The notes beneath the pieces were generated by a model. The model did not search any database and was not told the origin of the DNA. It saw only the letters and a program-made list of their open reading frames with translations. Position numbers and translations under genes: made by a program. A DNA stretch of 64,000 bases, from positions 1 through 64,000 of the forward strand of contig CAJBKE010000055.1 in NCBI GenBank assembly GCA_903953565.1, written 5' to 3'. Shown here piece after piece: positions 16,689 through 27,500 of the stretch; position 1 is the stretch's first letter, and every line of letters begins with the position of its first letter. The DNA comes from an uncultured Verrucomicrobiota bacterium. GTDB taxonomy: Bacteria > Verrucomicrobiota > Verrucomicrobiia > Chthoniobacterales > JACTMZ01.

Positions 16689-19277
16689 ATGAACCCCGAA
16701 GCGCAACGTCTCGCTGAAAATCCCGCACCACAAGACCCGTGGCGCGTCTGGGGTCCCTACGTCTCCTCGCGCCAATGGGGCACCGTGCGGGAGGACTACA
16801 GCAAGGACGGTGAGGCGTGGACCTATTTCCCCCACGAACACGCCCGCAGCCGGGCCTACAGGTGGGGAGAGGACGGTATCTTCGGGCTTTGCGACCGGGA
16901 ACAACGCCTGTGCTTCGCTCCGACCTTTTGGAACGGCGCCGACCCCATCCTCAAAGAACGCTTCTTCGGTCTCACCGGTCCGCAAGGCAACCACGGCGAG
17001 GACGTGAAGGAGGAATACTGGTATCTCGAAGCCGCGCCCACCGCCTCGTGGTTGCGCGCCCTCTACCGCTATCCGCAACGCCCCTTCCCCTACGACCGCT
17101 TGGTCGCAGAAAACGCCCGGCGCGGTCCGCTCGATCCGGAATACGAACTCCGCGATACCGGCGTCTTCGCGGAGGATCGCTTCTTCGAGATCGAGGTCGC
17201 TTACGCGAAGGTTTCGCCGGACGACATCCTCATCCGTATCACCGCGAAAAATTGCGGACCCGACCAGGCCCCGCTCTGGATTCTGCCGACGCTCTGGTTC
17301 CGCAATCGCTGGACATGGGATCCCGCGCGACCGAAAGCATCGGGTCTCGGCACTTCATCCACCGCACTCCTCACGGCTCAGGACGAATCGCTCGGCGCAT
17401 GGTTGCTGGAAGGCCCCACTCCCGGGGAAATCCTCTTCACCGAAAACGAAACCAACAACACGCTCCTCTTCGGCACGCCGGACGCCTCGCCGTTCACCAA
17501 GGATGCCTTTCATCGCCACCTCGTCGGCGGCGAAAAAGGGGCAGTCAATCCGGCGAAAGTCGGAACCAAAGCCGCCGCCGTTTACCATTTCAACCTCGCC
17601 CCGGGCACCTCGGCCACTTTGGAAATGCGACTCCGCTCGGCGCGGGCCACGAGCCGGGTGGCTTTCCGCCAGGTGATGACCACCCGGAGCCGCGAGTGCG
17701 CCGAATATTATGACACCATCGCCGCGCCCTCCCTCGATCCCGCCAAGCGGCAAATCCAGCAGCAAGCCCTCGCCGGTCTGAACTGGAACAAAATGTTCTA
17801 CCACTACGACGTCGGCAAATGGCTCGACGGCGACCCCGCCTTCCCGCCGCCCGACCGCACCAACCCGCGCAACCTCCAATGGCGCAACTTCATCGCCCAC
17901 GACGTCATCTCCATGCCCGACGACTGGGAATATCCGTGGTTCGCCTGCTGGGACCTCGCCTTTCACACCATCCCGTTCTCCCTCTCCGATCCCGCCCTGG
18001 CCAAGCACCAACTCAAGCTCCTGCTCAAGGAATGGTATATGCACCCCAACGGACGCCTCCCCGCTTACGAGTGGAACTTTGGCGACCCCAACCCTCCCGT
18101 TTATGCCTGGGCGGCACTCCGCACCTACTTCGCCGATGCCCGCCGCACCGGACGCCCCGACCGGCTCTTCCTCGAGCACGTCTTTCACGCACTACTCATC
18201 AACTTCACTTGGTGGTCCAACGACGCCTCCACCGACGACCAACTCGAAGTCTTCGGCGGCGGCTTCCTCGGCCTCGACAATGCCAGCCCCTTCAACCGCA
18301 GCGAACCGCCCCCCGATGGCGGCTACCTCGTGCAAAGCGACGGCACCAGCTGGATGGCCATGTTTGCCCTCAACATGCTCCTCATCGCCCTCGAACTGAC
18401 CCGTGAGCACATCGCCTACCAACCCCTCTGCGGGAAGTTCCTCATGCACTTCCTCTACATCTCCTCCTCGCTGGACCTGGCCGGACAAAAAGGCGCCGAC
18501 CTCTGGGACGAAGACGAAGGTTTCTACTACGACCAGCTCCACCTCCCCGACGGCCGCCGCATTCCCATCAAACTCCGCTCCGTCGCCGGCCTCATCCCCC
18601 TCTTCGCCGTCGAGACCATCCCATCCGAACTGGCCGATGTCGGCCGCCCCCTCACCAACCGCTGGACCTGGTTCATCGACCGCCGCCCCGACCTCCGCGA
18701 GATCTCCTCACGCTGGCGCACCGCCAACGCCCAAAGTATTCACCTCTTCTCCCTGCTCGAACGCCCCCGCCTCGAACGCCTTCTCGCCACCGTCCTCGAC
18801 GAAAACGAATTCCTCGGCCCCTTCGGCCTCCGCTCCCTCTCCCTCCGCCACCTCGACCAACCCTTCCAGGTCGAAATCAACGGCCACACCTACCGCGTCG
18901 ACTACGCCCCGGGCGAGTCCGACTCCGGCCTCTTCGGCGGCAACTCCAACTGGCGCGGCCCGGTCTGGATGCCCGTCAACTTCCTCCTCATCGAATCCCT
19001 CCGCAAATACCACACCTATTACGGCGACGATCTCACCGCCGAATTCCCCACCGGCTCCGGCCGTCGACTCAACCTCGCGCAAATCGCCGACGAACTGACC
19101 AAACGCCTCACCTCCCTCTTCCTCCCCGGCCCCGACGGCACCCGCCCCTGCGACGGCGGACGCGACGGTGACCCGCTCCTCTTTCACGAATACTTCCACG
19201 CCGAAACCGGCCGCGGCCTCGGCGCCTCCCACCAAACCGGCTGGACCGCCTGCATCGCGGACCTGTTGCAGCGCTGA
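16689..19277 (+). CDS. GH63/MGH1-like glucosidase family protein
   Basis: 862 residues from the ATG at 16689. The N-terminus (WRVWGPYVSSRQWGTVREDY, FPHEHARSRAYRWGEDGI, GLTGPQGNHGEDVKEEYWYL) is the signature of a bacterial glucosidase family placed with GH63 and mannosylglycerate-hydrolase-like (alpha/alpha)6-barrel enzymes. The barrel follows in the C-terminal half (WEYPWFACWDLAFHTIP, WNFGDPNPPVYAWA, NWRGPVWMPVNFLLI). No signal peptide is present, so it acts in the cytoplasm. The likely substrate is an alpha-glucoside such as glucosylglycerate, but this is inference. The gene stands alone and is followed by a degenerate family B repeat. Confidence 0.9.
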   Translation: MNPEAQRLAENPAPQDPWRVWGPYVSSRQWGTVREDYSKDGEAWTYFPHEHARSRAYRWGEDGIFGLCDREQRLCFAPTFWNGADPILKERFFGLTGPQGNHGEDVKEEYWYLEAAPTASWLRALYRYPQRPFPYDRLVAENARRGPLDPEYELRDTGVFAEDRFFEIEVAYAKVSPDDILIRITAKNCGPDQAPLWILPTLWFRNRWTWDPARPKASGLGTSSTALLTAQDESLGAWLLEGPTPGEILFTENETNNTLLFGTPDASPFTKDAFHRHLVGGEKGAVNPAKVGTKAAAVYHFNLAPGTSATLEMRLRSARATSRVAFRQVMTTRSRECAEYYDTIAAPSLDPAKRQIQQQALAGLNWNKMFYHYDVGKWLDGDPAFPPPDRTNPRNLQWRNFIAHDVISMPDDWEYPWFACWDLAFHTIPFSLSDPALAKHQLKLLLKEWYMHPNGRLPAYEWNFGDPNPPVYAWAALRTYFADARRTGRPDRLFLEHVFHALLINFTWWSNDASTDDQLEVFGGGFLGLDNASPFNRSEPPPDGGYLVQSDGTSWMAMFALNMLLIALELTREHIAYQPLCGKFLMHFLYISSSLDLAGQKGADLWDEDEGFYYDQLHLPDGRRIPIKLRSVAGLIPLFAVETIPSELADVGRPLTNRWTWFIDRRPDLREISSRWRTANAQSIHLFSLLERPRLERLLATVLDENEFLGPFGLRSLSLRHLDQPFQVEINGHTYRVDYAPGESDSGLFGGNSNWRGPVWMPVNFLLIESLRKYHTYYGDDLTAEFPTGSGRRLNLAQIADELTKRLTSLFLPGPDGTRPCDGGRDGDPLLFHEYFHAETGRGLGASHQTGWTACIADLLQR

Positions 19278-19292
19278 TCATTGACCAGCACT

Positions 19293-19320
19293 TGTGGCGG
19301 CGGTCTGTGTGCGCCGGACC
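19293..19320. repeat. Degenerate palindromic repeat family B
   Basis: TTGTGGCGGCGGTCTGTGTG then CGCCGGAC, 15 bases after the glucosidase stop. The hairpin arms are partly decayed compared with the copies at 9374 and 11618. Confidence 0.55.
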
Positions 19321-19424
19321 ACATCACTCGAACTCCCATCCGCCTCCGGACCTTCTTGTCTTCCCCTCTCCCTCCATTCAATCTGATGGACTTGTCCCGC
19401 GCGTAACCCCGGGGCTCCCATTTC

Positions 19425-20294
19425 ATGAAAATCTACTTCAACGGCAAACTCGTCCCGAAAGAACAGGCCGCTGTCTCGGTCTTCGACCACGGCCTCCTTT
19501 ACGGCGACGGCGTCTTCGAGGGCATCCGGTTCTACGCCGGCCGCGTCTTCCGCCTCGACGACCACATCGACCGCCTCTACCGCTCGGCACGGGCCATCGC
19601 GCTAACCATCCCCATGACGCCGGACGAGATGTCGCTCGCCGTTTTGGAAACGATCCGCGCCAACGGCCTGACCGATGGCTACGTGCGCCTCGTCGTCACC
19701 CGCGGCGAAGGCTCCCTGGGGCTTTCGCCCAAAAGTTGCCCGCGCCCGACCGTGTTCATCATCGCGTCCACCATCACCCTCTACCCCGACGAGATGTATA
19801 AAAATGGCCTCAAGCTCGTCACCTGCGCCACGCGCCGCATCGCCCACGGCGCACTCAGCCCGATGGTCAAATCGCTCAACTACCTCAACAACATCATGGC
19901 CAAAATCGAGGCCGAGCAGGCCGGCGCAGGCGAAGGCCTCATGCTCAACGAGCAGGGCTACGTGGCCGAATGCACCGGCGACAATGTCTTCGTCATCAGT
20001 GACGGACGCATCACCACCCCGCCGATCGCCGCCGGGGCGCTGGCCGGAGTGACCCGCGCCGTGGTTTTCGAACTGGCCCGCGATCTCGGCGTCGAGATCC
20101 GCGAGGAGAACATCACGCGCTACGATATCTACACGGCCGACGAATGTTTCCTCACCGGCACCGCCGCGGAAATCATCCCCGCCGTCGAGCTTGACGCGCG
20201 CCTCATCCACGATGGCAAGCCCGGCCCCGTCACCCTGCGCCTCACCGGTCTCTTCCGCGAGTTGACGCGGACCACCGGCACGCCGATCGGTTAA
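19425..20294 (+). CDS. ilvE: Branched-chain amino acid aminotransferase (class IV)
   Basis: 289 residues. Canonical N-terminus KIYFNGKLVPKEQAAVSVFDHGLLYGDGVFEGIR; the PLP lysine lies in VKSLNYLNNIMAK; the class IV signature EQGYVAECTGDNVFVI is followed by GVTRAVVFELA. It transfers the amino group between glutamate and valine, leucine or isoleucine. D-alanine or 4-amino-4-deoxychorismate members share the fold, but the overall sequence fits IlvE. It is followed after 9 bases by mcsA, so it may share a transcript with the stress operon. Confidence 0.93.
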   Translation: MKIYFNGKLVPKEQAAVSVFDHGLLYGDGVFEGIRFYAGRVFRLDDHIDRLYRSARAIALTIPMTPDEMSLAVLETIRANGLTDGYVRLVVTRGEGSLGLSPKSCPRPTVFIIASTITLYPDEMYKNGLKLVTCATRRIAHGALSPMVKSLNYLNNIMAKIEAEQAGAGEGLMLNEQGYVAECTGDNVFVISDGRITTPPIAAGALAGVTRAVVFELARDLGVEIREENITRYDIYTADECFLTGTAAEIIPAVELDARLIHDGKPGPVTLRLTGLFRELTRTTGTPIG

Positions 20295-20300
20295 AGGAGA
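20295..20300 (+). promoter_or_regulatory. Strong Shine-Dalgarno before mcsA
   Basis: AAGGAG with the ATG of mcsA at 20304. It is one of the few clear ribosome binding sites in the window and fixes the mcsA start. Confidence 0.7.
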
Positions 20301-20303
20301 ATC

Positions 20304-20798
20304 ATGCTCTGCGACGTCTGCCAAAAAAACGATGCCACGGTTTACCTTACGCAAATCGTCGAGGGGAAAATGCAGAAGGTGAATCTCTGCGAGGACTGCG
20401 CCAAAGAGAAAGGCGTGAGCGACCCGACCGGTTTCGCCATGGCCGACCTCCTGCTCGGGCTGGGCGCCACGCAGCAGATCGAGCACGGCGGACAACCCGC
20501 GCAAAAATGCCCCGTCTGCGGGTTCACCCAGATCGATTTCAAAAAGACCGGACGCCTCGGCTGCAGCGCGTGCTATGACACCTTTGCCGACGGCCTGGCC
20601 AACCTGCTCAAGGGCATGCACAAGGGCCTCAAGCACACGGGCAAAATGCCGGCCAAACTCTCCCGGCGATTCGCCATGGCCGACCGGGTCAAATCCCTCG
20701 AAACCGACCTGAAAAAAGCGGTCAAAAACGAGAAATACGAGGACGCCGCGCGCCTTCGGGACGAAATCCAGAAACTCGAACACGAATTGCAGGCATGA
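20304..20798 (+). CDS. mcsA: McsA-like zinc-finger/UVR-domain activator of protein arginine kinase
   Basis: 164 residues. Four CxxC pairs (MLCDVCQ, LCEDCA, KCPVCG, GCSACY) form the two zinc sites known from McsA. A C-terminal UVR motif follows (LKKAVKNEKYEDAARLRDEI, about 135-155). McsA activates the kinase McsB and helps it contact ClpC. The next gene, mcsB, starts inside its stop codon (ATGA), so translation is coupled. Confidence 0.93.
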   Translation: MLCDVCQKNDATVYLTQIVEGKMQKVNLCEDCAKEKGVSDPTGFAMADLLLGLGATQQIEHGGQPAQKCPVCGFTQIDFKKTGRLGCSACYDTFADGLANLLKGMHKGLKHTGKMPAKLSRRFAMADRVKSLETDLKKAVKNEKYEDAARLRDEIQKLEHELQA

Positions 20799-21913
20799 CC
20801 TTCGACGACCTCGTGACCCACGCGGGCCAGTGGCTCCGCGGCGACGGCCCGCACGACAAAATCGTGGTGAGCAGCCGCATCCGTTTCGCCCGCAATCTCA
20901 AAGACCGCCCGTTCCCCGGATGGGCCAAAAAAGCGGAGCGGCTGAAAATCCTCGGCGAAATCCAAGACCAAGTAGCGGCCATCCCCGCGATGGATGACGG
21001 CTACAACGCCCCGCTGCAGGACCTCAGCGCCCTGCAAAAGCAAATCCTCGTCGAGCGCCATCTGGTCAGCCGCGAGCACGCCTCGAAGAGCGCCGGCAGC
21101 GCGGTGGTCATCAGCCACGATCAGCAACTCAGCATCATGATCAACGAGGAGGACCATCTGCGCATGCAGTCCCTCCTCCCCGGCCTCCAACTGCGCGAGG
21201 CCTACAAGATCAACAACGAAGCCGACCTCTTCCTCGAAGACCGCCTGCCCTACGCCTTCCATCCGGAACTCGGCTATCTCACCGCCTGCCCGACCAATGT
21301 CGGCACAGGCCTGCGCGCCTCGGCCATGGTCCACCTGCCCGGCCTTGTCCTCGCCGAGCAGATCAACCAGATCGTCAATTCGGTCGGCAAAATCGGTCTG
21401 GCCGTCCGCGGCCTCTATGGCGAGGGCACCGAAGCCCTCGGCAACCTCTTCCAAGTCTCGAACCAAACCACGCTGGGCGAAGCCGAAGAGGAAATCATCG
21501 ACCGGCTGGTCAAGGTCATCGAACAAATCATCGAGCACGAGCAGAACGCCCGTCAGATGCTCCTCGAACGCCGGGCCAACATGCTCCTCGACCAGATCGG
21601 GCGCGCCTACGGCATTCTGGGCAATGCCCGGGCCATCGCCTCGAAGGAAACCCTCAACCTCCTCTCGGTCATGAAGCTGGGGGCCGACCTCGGACTTTTC
21701 CCCGAATCCGCCCAGCTGGCGGTGGACGAACTCTTCATGACCACCCAGCCGGCGCACCTTCAGCTGGCGGAGAAAAAAGAGAAGCTCAGCCCGGAGGAAC
21801 GCGACACCTTGCGCGCCGATCTGGTCCGTGCAAAAGTAAAGAAGATTCCCGAACCCGATATCGCCAAGGTCACCCCGACTAGCAACGGTAACGGCAAGAA
21901 GAAGGACAAATGA
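20795..21913 (+). CDS. mcsB: Protein arginine kinase
   Basis: 372 residues with the phosphagen-kinase catalytic fold. SSRIRFARNL is the nucleotide-binding arginine segment, and CPTNVGTGLRASAMVHLP contains the catalytic cysteine region shared with arginine and creatine kinases. There is no N-terminal substrate-specificity domain as in metazoan arginine kinases, so it is the McsB type, which phosphorylates arginine in proteins and marks them for ClpCP. The C-terminal lysine-rich tail is variable. It overlaps mcsA and clpC by 4 bases each. Confidence 0.95.
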   Translation: MTFDDLVTHAGQWLRGDGPHDKIVVSSRIRFARNLKDRPFPGWAKKAERLKILGEIQDQVAAIPAMDDGYNAPLQDLSALQKQILVERHLVSREHASKSAGSAVVISHDQQLSIMINEEDHLRMQSLLPGLQLREAYKINNEADLFLEDRLPYAFHPELGYLTACPTNVGTGLRASAMVHLPGLVLAEQINQIVNSVGKIGLAVRGLYGEGTEALGNLFQVSNQTTLGEAEEEIIDRLVKVIEQIIEHEQNARQMLLERRANMLLDQIGRAYGILGNARAIASKETLNLLSVMKLGADLGLFPESAQLAVDELFMTTQPAHLQLAEKKEKLSPEERDTLRADLVRAKVKKIPEPDIAKVTPTSNGNGKKKDK

Positions 21914-24405
21914 ACAATTTCACGCCCCGCGCCCAACAAGTCCTCGCGCTCGCCCGCAAGGAGGCCGACCGGTTCAACCACAACTATGTGGGCACCGAGC
22001 ACCTTCTCCTCGGCCTGATCAAACTCGGCCAAGGCGTAGCCATCAACGTCCTCGCCAAGATGGGCCTCGACCTCGAAACGGTCCGCATGGAAGTCGAAAA
22101 GCAAGTCGGCTCCGGACCCGAGACCAAGATGGTCGGCAACATTCCCTACACCCCGCGCGTGAAGAAGGTCCTCGCCCTCGCCGGCAAGGAAGCCAAAGCG
22201 CTCGGCCATTCCTACGTCGGCACGGAACACGTCTTGCTCGGACTCCTCCGCGAAGGCGATGGCGTGGCGGCCAAGGTGCTCAAAAATCTCGATGTCGATA
22301 TCGAGCGCACGCGCAACGAAATCCTCCGCGAGCTGAATCCGAATTTCACCCCGGAAGACGACGACATGGAAACCGCCGATGTCGGCGGCGGGAGCGGTGC
22401 CGCCGGCGGCAAGCAAGTGAAGACCCCCGCCCTGCGCGCCTTCGGGCGCGACCTCAACGAGATCGCCAAAAAAGGGAACATGGATCCCATCATCGGCCGC
22501 AGCAGCGAGATCGAGCGCGTCATCCAGATCCTCTGCCGGCGCACGAAAAACAATCCCGTCCTCATCGGCGAAGCCGGCGTGGGCAAAACCGCCATCGCCG
22601 AAGGCCTCGCCCAGGAAATCGTGGCCGGCAATGTGCCCGAACTCCTGCGCGACAAACGTGTCATCACCCTCGACCTCGCCCTCATGGTCGCCGGCACCAA
22701 ATACCGTGGTCAATTCGAGGAACGCATCAAGGCGGTGATGGACGAAATCCGCAAGAGCAAGAATATCATCCTTTTCATCGACGAGTTGCACACCATCGTC
22801 GGCGCCGGTTCGGCCGAGGGCGCGATGGACGCCTCGAACATCATCAAGCCCGCCCTCTCCCGCGGCGAATTGCAGTGTGTCGGCGCCACCACGCTCAACG
22901 AATACCGCAAATACATCGAGAAGGACGCCGCCCTCGAGCGCCGTTTCCAGACGGTGAAAGTCGAAGCTCCGAGCGTGGAGGACACCATCCTTATCCTCAA
23001 AGGCATCCGCTCGAAATACGAGGCGCACCACAAAGCCAAGCTGACCGACGAAGCCCTCGAGTCTGCGGCCAAACTTTCCGACCGCTACCTGACCGGACGC
23101 TTCCTGCCGGACAAAGCCATCGACGTGATGGACGAAGCCGGTGCCCGCGCGCGCATCCAGAACATGACGCGCCCGCCCGATGTGAAAACCCTCGAGGTCG
23201 AAATCGAGGAAATCCGCGGACAAAAAGAAGCCGCGATCAAAGCGCAGGATTTCGAGAAGGCCGCCGGCCTCCGCGACAGCGAGAAACAGGCCCGCGAGAA
23301 GCTGGAAAAAATCATGTCCGAGTGGCGCACCCAGCGCGACGAGAAGGAAGTGGTGGTCGGCGAGGACGAAATCCTGCACGTCATTTCCAAATGGACCGGC
23401 ATCCCGCTGGCCCGCATGGACCAGAACGAGACGCGCAAACTCCTCGCCATGGAAGGCGAACTGAAGAAGTCGGTCATCGGCCAGGACGAAGCCGTCATCG
23501 CCATCAGCAAGGCCCTCCGCCGCTCGCGCGCCGACTTGAAAGACCCGCGCCGCCCGATCGGATCGTTCATTTTCCTCGGTCCGACCGGCGTCGGAAAAAC
23601 TTTCCTCGCCCGCACGCTGGCTGAATTCATGTTCGGCGATGCCGACTCGCTCATCCAGATCGACATGTCGGAATACATGGAGAAATTCACCGCCTCGCGT
23701 CTCATCGGATCGCCTCCGGGCTATGTCGGTCACGAGGAAGGCGGACAACTCAGCGAGGCCGTGCGCCGTCGCCCCTATTCCGTGGTGCTTTTCGACGAAG
23801 TGGAGAAAGCCCACCCCGACGTCATGCATCTGCTTCTGCAGATCCTCGAGGAAGGCAAGCTGACCGATTCGCTCGGCCGCAAGATCGATTTCCGCAACAC
23901 CATCATCATCATGACGTCCAACGTCGGAGCCGAACTGCTCAAGAAGCAGACCTCACTCGGCTTCGGCGCGGCCAAACTCGACGAGAGCCATGAAGGCATG
24001 CGCGACAAGGTGATGGAAGAGACCAAGCGCGTCTTCAAACCCGAATTCCTCAACCGCCTCGACGACATCATCGTCTTCCACAGCCTGCAGAAGAGCGACC
24101 TCGAGCACATCGTCGACCTGGAAGTGAAAAAAGTCATCCAACGTCTCAAGGCCAAGGACATCAGTGTCGTCCTCGAACCGGACGCCAAAGAATTCCTCAT
24201 CGCCAAGGGCTACGACCCGCAATACGGCGCGCGTCCGATGCGCCGAGCGGTGGAACGTTATCTCGAAGACCCGGTGGCGGAAGAAATCCTCCGCGGCAGC
24301 TACCAGCCCGGCCAAGAACTCCACGTGGTGAAAGACGGCGACAAACTCGCCTTCAAAACCAAAGGTGGCACCGAGCCCCCGGCTTTGGCCGCGGCGGAGA
24401 AGTAG
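21910..24405 (+). CDS. clpC: ATP-dependent Clp protease ATPase subunit ClpC
   Basis: 831 residues. Two N-terminal Clp_N repeats (about 1-145), AAA1 with Walker A GEAGVGKT and Walker B ILFIDELH, a middle domain with a UVR motif ([16 protein letters not shown]), and AAA2 with GPTGVGKT and [11 protein letters not shown]. The middle-domain UVR identifies ClpC and not ClpA or ClpB. A short SLGFG follows the second AAA core, where the ClpP-docking loop is expected. It unfolds proteins, including arginine-phosphorylated ones, for ClpP. Translationally coupled to mcsB. No ctsR repressor gene is in the operon. Confidence 0.96.
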   Translation: MNNFTPRAQQVLALARKEADRFNHNYVGTEHLLLGLIKLGQGVAINVLAKMGLDLETVRMEVEKQVGSGPETKMVGNIPYTPRVKKVLALAGKEAKALGHSYVGTEHVLLGLLREGDGVAAKVLKNLDVDIERTRNEILRELNPNFTPEDDDMETADVGGGSGAAGGKQVKTPALRAFGRDLNEIAKKGNMDPIIGRSSEIERVIQILCRRTKNNPVLIGEAGVGKTAIAEGLAQEIVAGNVPELLRDKRVITLDLALMVAGTKYRGQFEERIKAVMDEIRKSKNIILFIDELHTIVGAGSAEGAMDASNIIKPALSRGELQCVGATTLNEYRKYIEKDAALERRFQTVKVEAPSVEDTILILKGIRSKYEAHHKAKLTDEALESAAKLSDRYLTGRFLPDKAIDVMDEAGARARIQNMTRPPDVKTLEVEIEEIRGQKEAAIKAQDFEKAAGLRDSEKQAREKLEKIMSEWRTQRDEKEVVVGEDEILHVISKWTGIPLARMDQNETRKLLAMEGELKKSVIGQDEAVIAISKALRRSRADLKDPRRPIGSFIFLGPTGVGKTFLARTLAEFMFGDADSLIQIDMSEYMEKFTASRLIGSPPGYVGHEEGGQLSEAVRRRPYSVVLFDEVEKAHPDVMHLLLQILEEGKLTDSLGRKIDFRNTIIIMTSNVGAELLKKQTSLGFGAAKLDESHEGMRDKVMEETKRVFKPEFLNRLDDIIVFHSLQKSDLEHIVDLEVKKVIQRLKAKDISVVLEPDAKEFLIAKGYDPQYGARPMRRAVERYLEDPVAEEILRGSYQPGQELHVVKDGDKLAFKTKGGTEPPALAAAEK

Positions 24406-24468
24406 GTAGATCGCGCCGTCCCGGCGCGATAATCCACCAGAAATCGCGATGGGCCATCGCTCTCCACC
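24405..24468. repeat. Palindromic repeat family A (66-bp double hairpin), degenerate copy
   Basis: Starts at the last base of the clpC stop. GATCGCGCCGTCCCGGCGCGAT is the left hairpin (arms ATCGCGCC and GGCGCGAT); ATCGCGATGGGCCATCGC is the right one. The outer GGTGGATC/GATCCACC arms are partly decayed compared with other copies. Confidence 0.75.
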
Positions 24469-24470
24469 CC

Positions 24471-24497
24471 TTGTAGCGGCGGTCTCTGACCGTCGGA
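24471..24497. repeat. Palindromic repeat family B copy
   Basis: TTGTAGCGGCGGTCTCTGAC then CGTCGGA, directly after a family A copy, so here the two families are stacked. Confidence 0.75.
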
Positions 24498-24503
24498 AAC
24501 TCC

Positions 24504-27500
24504 CTACCGCCAACCCCACTCGTACCCCGCCGCCTCGCGACCGAGGCTCCATTCGGCCGTTTCCCCTTCGCTTGGTGTCTGCGTGCCCCAACCGAGGAGG
24601 CCGCGCACTTTGTCCAGGTCCAACCATGACGGTTCCGTATTCATCTTCTGCTCTGCGGTCGGCGGAATCATGTCCGGTGACGCGGCGGGCGCAGGCGAGG
24701 CTCCAGCGGTGAGCAGCAGAACCATTTGCCCGGTGGTCAGCGGGGGAGCGGACGAGAGGAGAAGTTTTTTCTCGTCGAGCGGACCGAAAACACCCGCACG
24801 GATATCGTAAGCACCGGCTTCGCCTGCGCCGGCAAGATCCAACACCGGAATCCACGGCTTTGCCGCCGTGAAGTGCACGCGGCCGGCGGCTGCCAATTTT
24901 GCGCCGGATGGCCAGGTGACCTCCAACTTGTCCGCGTGAATTGTTCCCATCAGCAAGGGCTCCTGCACGGTGCCTTGGAGATAAAGATCCGGCACCAGCG
25001 ATCCCGAAGCACCGTCCGCTCCGACCGGAATCGGCGCGGCGGAAGTCAGCTTGAGATCCAAAGTCCAAGCAGCCGGCCGGGTTGCCGCCGGCGGGACCGT
25101 GTCCGGCGTTGTCTCCGGAGCGGCAGGGAGCAACTGCGGTGTGACGGCCAACGCGCGCCGCACGGCACTTCCCTCAAGACCGAGTGTGCCCTTGATTTCT
25201 CCGGACTCCTCGGTGCCGTTGGCTGCGAGATCGGGCGCGGCCTTGAGGAGCAGGTTTTCGTCCGCGTAGAGCGAAAGATTTGCGCCCCGAAATTGGCCTT
25301 CCCATCGGGGATTGCGCCAATCGGAAAAAATAATTTTACCGGCGAGTCCGAATGTCCCCTCGCCCATACGTCCGCGGGTTTCTTCGAAGACGGCCTGATC
25401 CGCGGAAAAACCGATCCTGGTCTCGACGTCTTCCATCGGCAGCCATGGATCGGGGAAGGAGATGCGTCCGTTTTTCCATTCGATCGCACCCTCGGCCTGC
25501 GGCGCGGCTGACGTTCCGGTCCATTGCACCTTGCCGCTCACCATGCCGCGATCGAAAACGGCCCCGGCAAACACGGGCGCGAACCGCGCAAGGTCGGTCG
25601 GCGGAACCTCCAAGAGGGCGCTCCATGGTTTGACCTGATCGATGAGGGTCCACCCACCTTCCGCATTCGTGCCAAGGAGCGGAAGATCGGCCTGCCATTT
25701 GATTTCCTCCCCGCCATCGGGTCGCAAGCGACCATCGACTGCGCCCCGACGATCTTTGACCTGCAAGCCGAGAGAGGCCTGCGCATCGGGGATCTTAAGC
25801 GAGGGAAAAGCCGCCCGCAGACCGTTGATGGATAGCTTTCCATCGATCAAGGCATTGTCCCAAGGCCCGCTGGCATCGAGTTTCAAATCGGCCTTGCCGC
25901 GAAGCGTTGTCTCTTGTCCGAACAATTCAACGAGCGATTCCAGGTCAAGATTGTCCGAGCGCACGGAGGCGTAGACTTGCCCCTCTTTGAGCAGCGTCTG
26001 CTCCCAAGGTTGCCGCGCGAGCACGGCCGGGAGCGAGAGCGGGAGAAACAACTCGCCGCGCAACAAACGCGAGCGGCCGCTGAACATTTGCATGTCCGGC
26101 ACGGTGAGTCCTTTCTCCCCGAAGTAGACGGTGGACGACAAGGAAAGCGGACCGCGGTCGAGCAGGAAGCGGCTCACGTAAATGTTGCCCGGGGAATAAC
26201 TCGCGGAGAGCTTGCCGTTGACCGGAACAGGATTGAGATCCCCGGTGAAACGCACGAGTTCGACTGTGGTCACGCCGGAATGCGCCGTGGCCGAACCATC
26301 GCCGTCCCAAAAAAGAAGCACGCCGCCCTCGCGCGCCCAATCCGGAGCAAAGCGTCCGATCCGCGCCAGGTAGCGTGACACTTCGCGGACCCGCAGTTCG
26401 AGACGTCCTTGGTAGGAAACCGGATCGCCGAGCGTGAGTTGTCCGCCGCCGCGGGCGAAATCGGGACCACTTTGGGCCTCGAGGCCGGTCAACTTGAGGT
26501 CGCGTCCCTCGAGCTTCATGTCGGCCTGCATGCTGCCGGCCGGGATGCCCCGCGCGCTCAAGTCCCAGCCGCGGACTTTAAGCCATCCCTCGCCATCGGA
26601 CGCTTTGCCCGAGCCCCGGCCTTCGACCCGCAGTCCGCCGGAAAGTTCGTTCCACGGCGCGCCGAACAGTCCGGTCAATGCACGCAGGTTGCCGACATCC
26701 GCATCGACATCGAACTCGAAAGGAGCCTCGCGCCAGTCGGCCGACGCGGGCGGCAGAGTGAGCGTGCCGCGCAGTTTGACGTCATTCGCTTTTTGCCGCA
26801 GGTGGCATTCGTTGAGCCTGATGCGACGGCCGGCAATACTCAGGCCGGCAGCGAGGTCCTCGACCGCGTTTTTGCGCCAGGCAAAATCCTTCGCTTCGAG
26901 CCGCAGGGACGTTTGGCTGGAGAGTGGCTCGCCGGGATCTCCGTTGAAAGTCAGCTTGGCCAGACCTAGAGTGCCCTCCATGTCGCCCTCGACACCCGCG
27001 AACTCGGCGATGCCGGCAAGGGAAAGATTGAGCGCATTGACGGCCGCCTTGGTTGCCGCCCCGCTGCCGCTGATGTCCGCGTAAACGTAGCCGCCGCCGG
27101 CCCGTGCCTCGAGGGTGACCGCCGATGGACCGGCCAAGACGACGGTCAGCGCATCAATGACCACATTCCGATCGAGCGAGAGGTCGGCGAAATAGGCCAC
27201 GCCATCGCGCCACGCCGTGACGCCGGAGAGATCGGTAAACTTTTTCTCCAGCTGTCCCGCGCGGGCCTGCGCTTCGCGAATGCGCAGAGCACCCGTGCCA
27301 CCCGCATCGAGGCGCAGATCAAGACCGAGCAAATCAATCTTCCAGCCATGGCCGGCGAAGGAAAGGTTACCGTCCTTGACCTCGACAATGCGCGTAAAGC
27401 CGGGAACGGGAACCGATCCGGTGGCGGCTGTGCTTTCCTTTGCCTCGGGAGCCGCGACGGCAGGTGCCACTTGGCCGGAAAGTCCGCGCACTTCCACGCG

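Noticed and set aside
21760-23829. 689-codon minus-strand ORF opposite clpC
   Set aside because: Antisense shadow of a well-defined gene; no domain.
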